From Lepidonotus clava (lineage: Eukaryota > Annelida > Polychaeta > Phyllodocida > Polynoidae), in assembly GCA_936440205.1 (NCBI GenBank), contig OW387136.1, positions 50,180,232 through 50,244,231 on the forward strand: a stretch of 64,000 nucleotides of DNA, in the 5' to 3' direction. The translations under genes were made by a program, and so were the position numbers. Positions 42,402 to 54,650 of this stretch are shown here, piece after piece (position 1 is the first letter of the stretch; each line of letters begins with the position of its first letter). The notes beneath the pieces were generated by a model. It searched no databases, was not told the DNA's origin, and worked only from the letters and a program-made list of their open reading frames with translations.

Positions 42402-45400
42402 ATAATGCCCCCCTTCCCTGATGAAAATTTGGCTCTGCACAAATAAATTGGTTCTCTGAATTTGAATAAAGGATTTCAGGGAGTAAAGAGTTTATGATTT
42501 TTGATACCTCAAGTGTGCACCTGGAACTTTGTATTCTAAACAATGATAGCGATCTTCTATTAGATATTGATTGTATAATGATAGCATGAGATTTTAAAAC
42601 AATGAAAGCTTTAACTTTGATAGGCTTATCTATCTTTTCTAATTTAACTTTTAATTTAGCTAAACCAGGTCGCAGATGACAAGGTAATGAAATCTAATAT
42701 AATAAATTTCACCTAACCTTAAAATTCAAGGTTGATAAAAATTGTATAGATTATGATTAGTGTTAGTATCCATTACTGATTTCCCTGTCTAAATCTCTGA
42801 AAAAAAGAAATCTTAATCCTAGCTGAAAACGAAATAGAGAATTAGACATAAGGAATGAGTTACATGGTTAGTTTTTTTGTTTTATGCAGTGAAATTATTT
42901 TGGAGGTAATATTGTCCATTGTTGTTGTCCATATTGGAGTTCTAGTGGTTGTAGTTTGTTACGGCATTGATATTGCATAAGGATTTTGTTGAGTATCAAT
43001 TTTGTAGCTTCATTGCCATTTGAATAGTTTGAGTTCAGTTCATTGTTCATTAATTTGGGGGGACTTCAATTTCGCCTCTATTTCCAATGATGAGGTTGAC
43101 TTCAATATTGTAGGGTTGTCCTGTTGGTTGTCTATTGTAGGTTGTCTAGAGGTCTTTTGTAGTTGCAAGTTTTGATGTTGGGGCATCTGTGGGAGGGATG
43201 AGGCATCTGTCACTCAAACTCAATTTAGAAAAATCTATTAGGACAGAATATTCAAATTGTTGTAAGTGTTCAGTGAGAATAATTTTATTACATTTCATCT
43301 CTTTTTCTTGTAAATCATTACTCCAACTTCAAATTTTGTTGTTGTCATTAGTTTCATGAGTTTTGAAAAAATTTAAATCATGATCTGTTAATTGTCAAGT
43401 TGTCAAAAGAATGATATGAGGGGTGAAACATTCCTTAACAAATCTGGCAAGTATATCCAGGCAGCGATACCATAAATGATACCACGCAACTTAAATCCAG
43501 TTGTAAGACATGCCTTATGGACCGGCTGAAATCCATTTAATTTGGTTAATCAGCATTTTGTTTCGGGACTTTGTGTGGACTGAAATCCTTTTCTATGGTT
43601 AATCAGTCTGTTTGGGAATGATTTGATTTTTATGAAGTGTTGATGTTTAGACTTTATACATTAATTCATGCAAAATTTACCCTCACATTTTACCACTCTG
43701 AAAAATCTGGCTCGAACACCATAAATGATGCAGGCGTCAGAGTGAACGTATAGGTAGCATAAGCAATGGATTAATGAACAGATCATTTTGTATATGATTT
43801 GAATAGTGTATAGCTATAATTAGGCTGGTAAAATGTGCGCGATCGTTCTCCGTCTCTCAAAGCCTTTAATGTTACTTTTTTGTGTAGTGACTCAAAGGTC
43901 GTTCTCCGTCCCTCAAAAGTTCCACATAATGACTTATCATGTAGTGATATATAACACAAAACCATACCTAACACATCAAATACAAACATTCAGATCATAT
44001 TATGTTATAAGACAATGTATTTGTTTTGTTGAAATTTGTAAGTTGTTTCAATTAATTTGTATATTCACATTGTCAAATTGTTGTTGAAAATACATTTTGA
44101 AATTGAAGGAGATTCAGAAAACAAGTTAAGAAAATGTATTTAACTTTGGATTGGTTATCATTAGGAAAGTTGTATGCTTATGTTCCTCAATGATTTGTCA
44201 GGTAGATGGTGCTGACTGACAATTGTTTGTTAAAGTCATTGACTAGGTTTTGTAAATGATTTCAGATCACTTATGTTAACAATTACGTTTTCTTAAGTAA
44301 CTCCACAAGTTGTGGTCAGTTTTAATTCCGTTTTCATTTTTTGGAGTCAGCATAACATTTTGGAAAAGGGAGAAATGAGGGAGAATTATGAGGACGCAAA
44401 TGTTTTGAAGTGTCCACCGGGTTTGTTTCTTTGATTGTAATAGACGGGGATTAGTGGGAAGCTTTGAGGCTGGGAGTTGCCGGGATTTGTACATTACTGG
44501 TTGTTGATAGAATAGTTAGATATGACTGGGGCTTCGGGCACGGTGTGAAGGGGCCGTTGTTGGGTTTGAGGGCATTTTGTTTTGTGATTGCCGCCAGGTA
44601 GATGTGGGCGTCTGGCATGTGGCGCGTAGTGGGTTAGTGCGGTACTGGTTGTTGTAAGAGCAGATAGATAAATCTACGACCGTTGGTCAGTTTCTTTGAT
44701 GGTGGAGGGTCTGGGTTTAGAAGAGTCCTTTTGAAGTTATGATTCCTAGAAATGCGAGGAAAATTACACATGACATCCTGGAAATAATAGCACATTAATG
44801 ATAATTAAGGTTTATTCGACTGGGCTGTAACAAAATGAAAATATTTTACATTACAAAGCAAAGATAATATTATCAAATATGCAAATTAGGAGACCTAACA
44901 GACAATACTGCAGTGACTCGGCCCTGATGGGCTGTGGACCCGGGGTCTTTGGATAAAGTTTCGCATTCGTAGATCCCAACCGTTTTTGTTGAATTGACTG
45001 GGAAAATGTTCATAGTTTCTGTATCTCAATAGTTTTTTCTAAAACTTTTGAATGGGTAGATTGTTGCCACAAATGAACATACAGGTAGCTAGGCTGTAAT
45101 GTCCTCAGTCACAGAGACTTGGCCGAGTCTGTGCAACTGTTTGTTTCACAAAGTACGTAGTTTTAGTACATTTGCTATTATTTGAATATAAAATGCCCTT
45201 TACAAAAGAATAACATTAAAAGGACGTAATTAAATCATGAATTTGCAGTGCATGTTAAAATAAAAGAAACCATGTGGGCAACGTTTATTTTGGGCACAGG
45301 AAACTTTCTGGCATTATGTTAATGCTGTTAGTTGTATCAATTTGTTGTCATTATTTTCTTAACTAAAATGTGGAATTAAGGGTTGTTTTGCCGACATTTA

Positions 45401-45557
45401 GCAAGTGGATGCAGGGAAATAAATGGGAAAGGGCCGTCAGGTATGGGAATGCAACGCCTTATAGTTATACCGTAGATAGAAACCTGAAGTTTTCTTCCAC
45501 AGGATCTGGAATACGTATACCCACATGCTCAATGACACAGAACGCTTTATATCTTAA
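42402..45557. other. Non-coding sequence between LTR-like repeat and MITE
   Basis: I see no gene. The plus strand is rich in G and T in places (42890-43200). If the flanking LTR-like repeats are a pair, this is the interior of a non-coding LTR derivative; otherwise it is ordinary intergenic DNA. Confidence 0.45.
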
Positions 45558-46138
45558 AGGAAAACTTGCACATAAATTCACTAAATGCTATTTTTATGTT
45601 ATTAACGTGAGTTAAGTATTCTAAAAAATATTTCAAAAGTAAAAATCTGAAAAACTTGAGATCCTAGGGAATCATTCAGGAAAATAATTTAATTTTGGGA
45701 ATTCCCTGAATGCTGGGCTGCTCAGTACTCCCCTTGCTATGTCACAGCCAGGGGAATTCCTTCTTATCTTATTTTGGTATTCTCTCCTTAATGATTGGTT
45801 GTAGATTGATATATTTATTAAGTCGTTATGAGTTTTATTGGGCCACATATATATAATTCGATTTAGAAAGTATAACCCTTATTACAAATTCTACAGGGAT
45901 GAGGATTCCCTTATGAGGGCAGCTGGGATTCCCCAATAACTCCCCTTGCTACGTCATAAATTAGGGGATTTCCCTTAAAAAATGAAATTAAACACAGGTT
46001 TTTTAATGTCCCATAACTCTGTATAAAATAGGAATTTTCCTGCGATTTTGCTTCTATTGATAGTGCAAGTTGAAAAATAATATGTTGAATTGAGTTCATT
46101 GAAATATAACTATGCTGCACTTATGTGCAAGCTTTCCT
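45558..46138. mobile_element. TTAA-flanked MITE, copy 1
   Basis: A 581-bp element with ends AGGAAAACTTGCACATAA and an inverted AGGAAAGCTTGCACATAA, flanked by TTAA at 45554-45557 and 46139-46142. The second copy is at 53132-53715. Both carry 'actccccttgctacgtca'-type motifs twice inside. A TTAA target is used by piggyBac and Kolobok; the ends lack the CCC start of piggyBac, so Kolobok-like is the better guess. Confidence 0.8.
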
Positions 46139-46150
46139 TTAAGTGGAATA

Positions 46151-46342
46151 TGTAGTATCTATTCTGACCACTGCATAATTAGTGCTGCCACCTATTATCT
46201 GATATAACATACACATATGTGCTGCCATCTGTTATTAATAAATAGTACCATCACCACCATGACAAAGTATGATTCCAGTCCTGATCTTTCTCATCAATAA
46301 GATCCAATTACTTCGCAACCATCGCACATCTAAATTATTACA
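46151..46342 (+). repeat. 5' LTR of the compact Gypsy element
   Basis: TGTAGTATC..TTATTACA ends, 192 bp, with the primer-binding site one base beyond. Confidence 0.93.
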
Positions 46343-46640
46343 ATGGCGATAAGGATAATGGAATGATCAAAGACTCTGTAGGTACCTGCCCAGCCGTACT
46401 ATAAGGCTCCTTTCTACCAAAACTAGTGGCTCAAAGTCTGACTGATTGAAAATTGGGGAGAGGAAGGGGACCAAACCATAGGAAAAGCTATTGGTACCAG
46501 TCTGTGAAGTGGAATCTGTATAAACTGTTGAGTGCTATCACGTGGAAATAAAGTGCTGCTGTGTGTGAATAAAGTATAAGCACTGTGACTATCTGTTGAA
46601 CACTATTTATCAAGTATAGTGACCTGAGTAACCACTCACA

Positions 46641-47682
46641 ATGGCAGAAGGCCTATCTCTGTCACAATTCCCTCCATTTGACACCACCACAGACCCAACT
46701 AGCATCGGGCCCCAATGGAAAAAGTGGATGATCCGGTTCGAAAATCGTGTTGTAGCTATGGATCTGCAGAACCCAGAGAGGAAATTAGCCCTGTTATTGG
46801 ACTATGCTGGGGAGGGGGTGCATGATGACTATCTCACCTTAACCATACCACCGCAGCAGGTCCAGAAGGAATATGAGATCTTCAATTTCCGGATGGCCGT
46901 GCAGGAGACGACCGAAACGCTTGACCAATACGTGACAAGACTGCGAAAATTAGGGGCAACGTGTGACTTCCCGAACCTCGACGCAGAAATAAAATCTCAA
47001 GTAATTCAGAAATGCCGCTCAACCAAACTTCACACCAAAGGGCTTGCCAACCTCACAATGACATTAGACGCACTCATCAAAATGGTAAAATGCGATGGAT
47101 CGTGCGATGGAATATGTGAAGGGCATTGAAGGTAAAACCGAGACAACCGTGAACAAAGTGACCACCAGAGGGCGTAATAACTACAACCAGAGGGGCAACT
47201 ACCGAGGACGCTCCCGTGGACGTCAAAACAACCAACCCAGCCAACCGGCCAACAACAGATCAGACGACCCCAACAAGACCTGCGGACACTGTGGGAAACC
47301 CTATCCCCACGAAGGAGGTCGTGAGAACTGCCCTGCATACAACTCAACTTGCCACAACTGCAGGACCGTAGGACACTTCACCCGACTGTGTCGTAAAGGC
47401 CAGGCTCAACCGAGCAACCGTGGCCAGAGTCGTGGTCGAGGACGTGGCCAAGGGTATGGCCAGGGACGTGGCCACAGCAACAACCGAGGTGGACGTTCCG
47501 GCAACCAGGTACATAATCTCGAGGCTTCAGGCATTGACCAGGGAGATGACTACGGTTATCAGGAGGATGACTACCTATACACGATCGACTCAGACAACCG
47601 TCCAACTGCAAAGCCGATGTTCTTGGTACATCTCAATGGAGTTCCAACACATATGCTTTGGGGACTACGGCGTCTCAGTTAA
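46641..47682 (+). pseudogene. gag: Gag region of the compact Gypsy element
   Basis: The capsid-like part begins MAEGLSLSQFPPFDTTTDPT with 'WKKWMIRFENRVVAMDL' and 'ETLDQYVTRLRKLGATCDF'. It is followed by an Arg/Gly/Asn-rich basic stretch and two zinc clusters ('CGHCGKPYPHEGGRENC' and 'CHNCRTVGHFTRLC'). This arrangement is common in metazoan Gypsy elements of the K02A2.6-like type. Confidence 0.85.
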
Positions 47683-47689
47683 TGTGATC

Positions 47690-50600
47690 GACGAGCCAAC
47701 GCTCCACAAAATAAAGCCCCTGCCATGCCAACAAAAATCCGACATGAACCTTTTCCCCTATGGACCCAAGGAAAAGCCAATACCGCTCCTGGGAATGTTC
47801 AAGTGCACTTTCACTACCGAAACCGATACCGTTATGGCGAAAGTATACGTGGCTCGGGGGAGTCATGGTGTACTTATGGGACATGACACTGTTGACAAAC
47901 TGAATCTTATCAAAATCAACAGAGAGGCTGTGGTAGCCAACATCGTCACTGACCCCACAACCAAGTCTATCGTGGAAGAATTTGAAGATGGATTCAAAGG
48001 ACTAGGAAAGGTCAAAGGAGTACAGGTTCAACTCCACTTGGATCCTAACGTGACACCAGTTATCCAGCCACATCGCAGAATTCCCTTCCACCTTCGCCAG
48101 AAAGTGAAAGAAGAGCTAGAGCACCTTGAAGAAATGGACGTGATCGAAAGAGTGACTGAGCCAACTTCCTGGGTATCTCCACTGGTTGTCGCGCCCAAAC
48201 CAAAAAACCCAAACGCTGTGCGTCTATGTGTCGACATGAGACGTGCAAACGAAGCAGTCAAAAGAGAACGTCACGTCATGCCAACGGTGGATGATATCAT
48301 AAGTGATCTAAATGGAGCCACCGTCTTCTCTAAGCTGGATCTCAACCAGGGATATCACCAGCTCGAGCTCACACCTGAGTCAAGAGATGTGACCACATTC
48401 TCAACTCAAGACGGACTCTGGAGGTATAAGCGACTCAACTTTGGTATATCAGCCGCATCAGAAGTATTTCAGCACACCATTGCGAGAGCTCTGACCGGAA
48501 TCCCCGGAGTGAAAAATATGAGTGACGATATCATCATATTTAGGCGGACCAAAGAAGAACACGACACCAACCTGAGAAATGTGCTCACCCGTCTGAGAGA
48601 CCAGAACATCACCTTAAGACGTGAGAAGTGTGAGTTCAACTGCACAGAGCTGAAGTTTTATGGGTTTGTCTTCAGTGCTAAGGGAATGACCGCAGACCCA
48701 GAGAAGATAACGGCGATCAACCACCTGGAAAAACCTACAACTGTCCCAGAGCTGAAGAGCTTCTTGGGAATGACCAACTACTGCTCGCGTTTCATCAAGA
48801 ACTATTCTGACGTGACCGAACCTCTCCGTCAACTCACCCATGAGAACACGCCGTGGTCATGGGGCAGAGCACAAGATGAGGCGTTTAACCAGGTCAATAA
48901 CATGCTCACTGAACATCCAACTCTGGCCTACTTCGATCCAAAGAAGAAAACATGTATTGCTGTAGACGCCAGTCCTACCGGACTTGGAGGAATCCTCACC
49001 CAGGAGGACAGTCAAGGTAACCGGCAGATCGTGGCCTATGCAAGCAAAGCTTTGAGTGACGTGGAGAGACGATACAGCCAGACCGAATGTGAAGCACTGG
49101 CGATCATCTGGGCATGTGAGCACTACAATCTGTACATATACGGCCAACCAGTGACTGTTCTCACCGACCACAAACCACTTCTTGGGATGTTTAACAAACC
49201 TGGGTCAAAGCTATCAGCGAGAGTAGAGCGATGGGCGATACGACTTCAGCCACATGATGTAACGCTGGAGTACAGAAAAGGATCTGACAACCCCGTCGAT
49301 CAACTCGACCAACTGCAAGGGCAACCAAGGTCGCAGAGGAATACATACACTTTCGGTCACAGGAATCCAGACCCCTTGCGCTAACCGAAGAGGATCTGAT
49401 CAATGCCACCCAGAATGACAAGACCTTGCAAGCTGTGACTAATGCTTTGATCACTGGGAGCTGGCGAGCTCCCAAGGCCACACCATACCTCAATGTGAAA
49501 TCCGAACTATCAATGACAAAAACTGGACTGATCCTATGAGGAACCAGAATGTGTATACCATCTAGCCTCCAGGACCAGGCTGTTGAGCTTGCTCATTTGG
49601 GGCATCAGGGAATCACCAAGACAAAAGCCCTTATCCGAGAGAAAGTGTGGTTTCCAAACATAGACAAACTTGTAGGAGAAAAAGTGAAACACTGTATGCC
49701 GTGCCAGGTATCGTCTACTCACACCGTCAGAGAACCACTTCAAATGACGAACATCACCAGACTGTGGGAGGAAGTCAGTGTCGACTTCGCTGATGTTGGA
49801 AATGGATACCACATCATGGTACTCGTAGACGACTTCACCAGATATCCAGAGGTGGAAGTGTTATCGTCCCTCACGGCAAGAGCTGTTATTCCGAAATTAG
49901 AAGGGATCTTTGCGAGATGGGGAATACCACTTGTAGTCAAATCAGACAACGGACCACCATTCCAGGGCAAAGAATTCGCCGATTATGCTAAAGCGTGTGG
50001 ATTTAAACATTGCCGTGTTACACCCCTTTGGCCAGAGGCAAACGGAGAAGCTGAATGGTTCGTCAAAACAATCAAGAAACCGATTCAGGCGGCCAAAATG
50101 GAACACAAAAACTGGCAATATGAGATGAACATTTTCCTCAGAAACTATAGGGAGACTCCACATGCGTCTACCAAGGTACCACCGGCGACTGCGATGATAG
50201 GACGACCCATAGGAACAGGCCTGCCGCAAACATCAGCAGGCAAACCTTCACCTATCGACAAGCAAGTCAAGCAAAATGACGCAAAATCAAAACAAGCGAT
50301 GAAGGAATATGCCGACAAGAACCGACACACCAAACAGCGAGACATCAAAATGGGAGACAAAGTGATTATTCTCCAGAAAGACGGAAAGAAACGATTTAAC
50401 CCGGAGATCTACACAGTGGTGAAAGTCGCAGGATCACAAATTCAGGCCCGGAGAGGAGAACGTGTTGTGACCAGGAATTCCTCCTTCTTTAAGATTGTTA
50501 ATGACATTCAACAACAGGAGAGGAAGGAGAACATGGAGGACGAATACGACATAGACATTGACATCAACGGGAACAACAACATACCTGTTGACCAAAATGG

Positions 50601-50724
50601 TCGAGCAGGACAAAACAACCAGCCTCACTACCAACCCCAGCCGCAGGGCCAGCAGCTTCAGGCTGAACGCCCTGTGAGGAACAGACGTTCTCCAAGATAC
50701 CTGAACGACTATGTGAGAGAGTAA
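47690..50724 (+). pseudogene. pol: Pol region of the compact Gypsy element
   Basis: In order: protease remnant (about 47650-47920), reverse transcriptase (about 48000-48700, 'GYHQLELTPESRDVTTF', 'NMSDDIIIF'), RNase H (about 48940-49190, 'AVDASPTGLGG', 'LTDHKPLLG'), integrase zinc region (about 49590-49720, 'HLGHQGITKTKALIREKVWF'), integrase core (about 49760-50080, 'VSVDFADVG', 'KSDNGPPF', 'EANGEAEWFV') and C-terminal domain with a 'NRRSPRYLNDYV' end. A few breaks; otherwise near complete. Confidence 0.88.
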
Positions 50725-51069
50725 AAGTGAACCACCGTTTAAAAAGGGCACAATAACCCCTTGTGGTACACTAACTAGACCAAGAGATCTAGTGTTTAGA
50801 ATCTAAGACATGTTCGATACTTTCATGTTTTCATATCCAAGTTACTTGTTCAAAGACTTAAGTATATTTCGAGCTTAACACCAAAGATAAAGTGTCATAT
50901 AGAAAGTAACTCGTTATAAAAAGTAAAGGCATCAAAGACACTGACGATGCATCTTGAGAGACTCATGACAAAGATGTAAAACGTAGAGACACTGGTTTAA
51001 AATTTGATTTGTCTATTTGTCTAACATACTTATTTTACAGTAGACTTCAAATCTAAGGAGAAGAGGGAA

Positions 51070-51261
51070 TGTAGTATCTATTCTGACCACTGCATAATTA
51101 GTGCTGCCACCTATTATCTGATATAACATACACATATGTGCTGCCATCTGTTATTAATAAATAGTACCATCACCACCATGACAAAGCATGATTCCAGTCC
51201 TGATCTTTCTCATCAATAAGATCCAATTACTTCGCAACCATCGCGCATCTAAATTATTACA
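51070..51261 (+). repeat. 3' LTR of the compact Gypsy element
   Basis: 192 bp, about two differences from the 5' LTR, preceded by a purine tract at 51054-51069 and followed by GAATA. Confidence 0.93.
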
Positions 51262-51266
51262 GAATA

Positions 51267-51861
51267 GAGTGAATCACAGCCATATTTTCAATGAGTCCCT
51301 AAGCGTGTATATTTCCACATTTTATTTCTGAAACACAAGGAATGGTTATTGAGGCGTATCTTGGCCTGGAATTAAGATAGAAACATACAATGTTTATTGC
51401 CAGATAGGTAATTTTGAGATGCACGTGCCTAGTGGCACAGGAAATCTTATATCATAGCCGAAAAAGTGGAAGATCACGACCGTTCCTCTAGTAGCAATTT
51501 TCAGAAACAGAAACAAAGTTTCACCAGATAATCATCGGTTAAATCCATAGGGACACATCTCATGATCTAATTAACCTAGAGATGCATAACTTTGCACTGA
51601 CAGATAGATATTGTTGAGAAGCATGTGGTCATTATATCAATACATAAAAATATCAAGGGTACAGCAGCAAAAATCCTCGCCATTCTCAATGCCGACGTTT
51701 TTTTGAAATAAAAGGAAGGGTTTAATGTGAATTATTGGCTCAAAATACTCTCACCGGATTACTAGATCTTTGGTTGGTTTGGTGTTGCTTTTGAAGTCGT
51801 GTAGTTTCTTTTCCTGGACTGTAGATGTAGAGTAGGGCCTCCTTCTTCTGCTTCATCTTCT
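51267..51861. other. Non-coding sequence
   Basis: No gene or clear repeat is recognised between the compact Gypsy element and the next dispersed repeat. Confidence 0.45.
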
Positions 51862-52180
51862 GGGGTTTGTTTGTTTGTTGGGGTAGTTTAACGTCCGGCC
51901 AACCCTTATGGGTTCTTTCCAGACTGCACAAGGTAATACTTTTCAGCTTATTTTACGCCACAAGGGCGGTGACCGAATATATGATATGGTTTAGGAGAAA
52001 CCCGCCACCGGGTGCAATACCCTATTCGTTGCGAAGAGTGGCAAGGGGTCTTTAGTGTGCAATGTTCCATGGAAAGGACACCACACACCGGCCTTTGATG
52101 ACCCTATCGGGAGCACAGGGTTTTCTATCTTGGTAGAGTTCGCTTGGCAGTGTAGAGGGTAGGGTACCCAGGTTCTTAAC
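51862..52180 (+). repeat. Dispersed SINE-like repeat, copy 1
   Basis: It shares 'ttctttccagactgcacaag', 'taggagaaaccc' and 'gggagcacaggg'-type blocks with 54386-54650. The start has a gtttgtttgttgg run like the ttgg start of the repeat at 507. Non-coding. It is a mollusc-type dispersed repeat by resemblance. Confidence 0.6.
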
Positions 52181-52185
52181 ACCAT

Positions 52186-52919
52186 TGTGAACATAGGGTT
52201 TTGTATGATATAAATGAAGTGACTTGAAGGCAGGAGTTATAGTTGATGATAAAATATATTTCTCTACAGAACTCAGGAGAGTAGGCCTAAAGGCCTATTG
52301 CTGCTTAGTGGTTTACATGTTGTCTGTTCTGCTGCTGGACCCAGAGTGTCCCTTACAGCATACCTGCACCTCCCATCTGACCTTTGGTCAGTGACCTAAT
52401 TACAACTGACCAATCAGGACAGGGGGAGTGAGTGAGTGAGTGTTTGGTGTTTTACGGCGTACTGACAGCTAAGGTCATTTTCACAGCGAAAACCAGTTGG
52501 GACGAATTCTGTCTTTGGTGATCAAATCTATGAGATGAAGGTGACAGGGCGGGCAAACAGCAGGGGATCGAAACCCAGTGATAATTTTTGCTGTACCTCA
52601 TTCCTTAGTGGACCAAGCACTGACCAGGAATTGAACCCAAAAAACAACTTGGTCAGTGCAGGGTCCCCCCCTATCGTCGCCTCATACGATCAGCAGGGGC
52701 TACTGAGGGCCTATTCTTACCCGGACCCCCACGGGGAGGACAGGGGGAGTGCTAACTGTCTAATTACCATAAACTCTATGATGTAGTATGTACATATTTG
52801 ACATATATTTTGATTATTATTTAGGAAATTATGATAATGATATAATTCATATAATACATTAGATGAATACTTGTAATTATTAGAGGGAGGATATGCCATG
52901 CCTAAACTTAGGTATGACA
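52186..52919 (+). repeat. LTR-like repeat, right copy, interrupted by a SINE
   Basis: It matches 41983-42401 over its whole length with about 3-4% differences by eye, apart from an insertion at 52431-52736. It ends TATGACA and is followed by GTAC (52920-52923). No purine tract precedes it. Confidence 0.55.
52431..52736 (+). mobile_element. SINE-like element with 15-bp duplication and known empty site
   Basis: About 306 bp starting with a gagt run and 'ttttacggcgtactgac' and ending 'cggacccccacgggg'. It is flanked by the 15-bp direct repeat aggacagggggagtg (52416-52430 and 52737-52751). The sister repeat at 41983-42401 has that 15-mer once (near 42223-42237), so it is the empty site. The end sequence is of a type common in mollusc genomes. 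Confidence 0.85.
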
Positions 52920-53131
52920 GTACTGAGGTAGCCTCTCTGACTTATGCGCAGCTGCGGCGTGAAAACATTATGATCCTAATCATAAAGAAGATGGAAGATT
53001 GCGATTGGCAACAGCTTTAATGGAATACTTCATATGAGGACTTAGGAAACTAGACTGGTCTTTCATACATAAAGTAGTTACCATAGTTTACACCGATGTA
53101 ATTTAATTGCTGGAGGTTGATAAAACCTTAA

Positions 53132-53715
53132 AGGAAAACTTGCACATAATTTCGTGATGTGCTGCTTTTTTATTGATTAACTTGACTTTATTATTCTAAA
53201 AATATTTCAAAAGGAAAAATATTTAAATTTTGTTGAGGTCTTAGGGAATTATTAAGGAAAGGAATTTGATTTTGGGAATTCCCTGAATGCTTGGCTGCTC
53301 GGTACTCCCCTTGCTACGTCACAACTGTGGGAATTCCCTCTAAAGTTACTTTGGGAATCCCTAATTAATAATTGGTTGTAGATAGATATATATTTTGATT
53401 TATCATGAGTTGCATTGGGCCAAATATTTATAATTTGGGTTAGAGAGTATAACATTTGTTACAAATTCTACAGGGACAGGGATTCCCTTCTAAGGGTTGA
53501 TGGGATTCCCCAATAACTCCCCTTGCTACGTCATTAGTTAGGGAATTTCCCTTAAAAATGAAGAAAACTACATGTTTTTTCAATGTCGCATAATTGTGTG
53601 TTAACTATGAGCTTTCCTTCGATTTTTACATATACTGATAATGCAAGTTGTAAATTACATGCTGAATTGAATTCATTGAAAAATTACTATACTGCAGATG
53701 TGTGCAATGTTTCCT
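53132..53715. mobile_element. TTAA-flanked MITE, copy 2
   Basis: A 584-bp homologue of 45558-46138 with AGGAAAACTTGCACA ends, the right end diverged by a few bases, flanked by TTAA at 53128-53131 and 53716-53719. It shares the internal 'ccccttgctacgtca' motifs. Confidence 0.8.
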
Positions 53716-53719
53716 TTAA

Positions 53720-54385
53720 TAAGTGATTATTTCTGGATAATCCTTTATAAATCTATCTTATCTATTTCCCTAATTTGCTGTTGAAACAACAAACATTTAT
53801 CTATTTCATTTCAAATTCAACCCAGCTCATTTTAAAATTTTGAGGTTATTCATTTTTGTCACTAGGGGGTGCATGTGTGCCTGATTTAGTTTAAATAAAT
53901 TACCATTTCAATCATCATCCAAATTGTTTTATTTCTTTGATTTTTCATTTTTAAAGTCAACTGTCATCAATCTATGATTTACAATTTTAGGAATTTGAAA
54001 TTTGTCCACCAGGGGGCATAGGTGTGAACAGTATGTTATCCCTTTAAATTCATCATGAGATATAATCGATCTGGTTGTTACGTCTAATGAGTTCCAAAAT
54101 TTGTTGCCCATAAAAGTAAGAGATTTTGCTATAGTTTCATTTACAGCCACATGTGTACATACAATAGGAGCTTGTGTTCGTCTGGTATAAATAAAGTTCA
54201 AATTCATGACAATCAGTCAGTCTTTTAATATTGTACACGGTTTGTAAAGAGTCATTAAAGATCACTTAAACATCATATATTTGCATGAAGCTAATATATA
54301 AGTTTCAGCTATTTGTTGTGAAAAAGTTAAATGATCATCCAATTGGATACCTAAATATTTGAAAGATGACACTACATTTAGAACT
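53720..54385. other. AT-rich non-coding sequence
   Basis: I see no gene. Two 'cca(c/g).agggggc/tg' motifs near 53860 and 54010 hint at small unrecognised repeats. The 92-residue minus-strand frame at 53929-54207 has no recognisable motif. Confidence 0.4.
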
Positions 54386-54650
54386 GTGCCCTTGTTTGTT
54401 GAGGTAGTTTTACTCATGTCTACCACATGAGGTTCTTTCCAGACTGCACAAGGTAAATCATGCTTTCAGATTACAGGTGATTGTATGCGTATCTATGATA
54501 TTATTTAGGAGAAACCCACTACCGGGTGTAATACCCTACTCGTTTCAAGAGTGGCATGGGGTCTTGTGCCCTTTCTATGGGACATTGCACATAACACACC
54601 CAGCCTTTGATAACCCTGTTAGGAGCACAGGGTGGCCCATGGACCCCTGG
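54386..54650 (+). repeat. Dispersed SINE-like repeat, copy 2
   Basis: A diverged copy of 51862-52180, sharing 'ttctttccagactgcacaag' and 'taggagaaaccc(g/a)c' blocks. Confidence 0.6.

Larger units (their letters stand above)
46151..51261 (+). mobile_element. Compact young Gypsy-type LTR element (5.1 kb)
   Basis: Two 192-bp LTRs (46151-46342 and 51070-51261) differ at about two positions and are flanked by GAATA (46146-46150 and 51262-51266). A primer-binding site starts TGGCGATAAGG at 46344 and a purine tract (aaggagaagagggaa) precedes the 3' LTR. Gag lies at about 46641-47680 and pol at about 47690-50724. It has about three or four breaks, one of which may be the normal gag-pol boundary. The RT active site reads MSDDIIIF. 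LTR similarity near 99% indicates a recent insertion. It landed 8 bp beyond the TTAA of the MITE at 45558-46138. Confidence 0.92.

Noticed and set aside
43833-44087. 84-aa plus-strand ORF
   Set aside because: Hydrophobic Cys/Phe-rich frame in T-rich DNA with no family resemblance; most likely chance.
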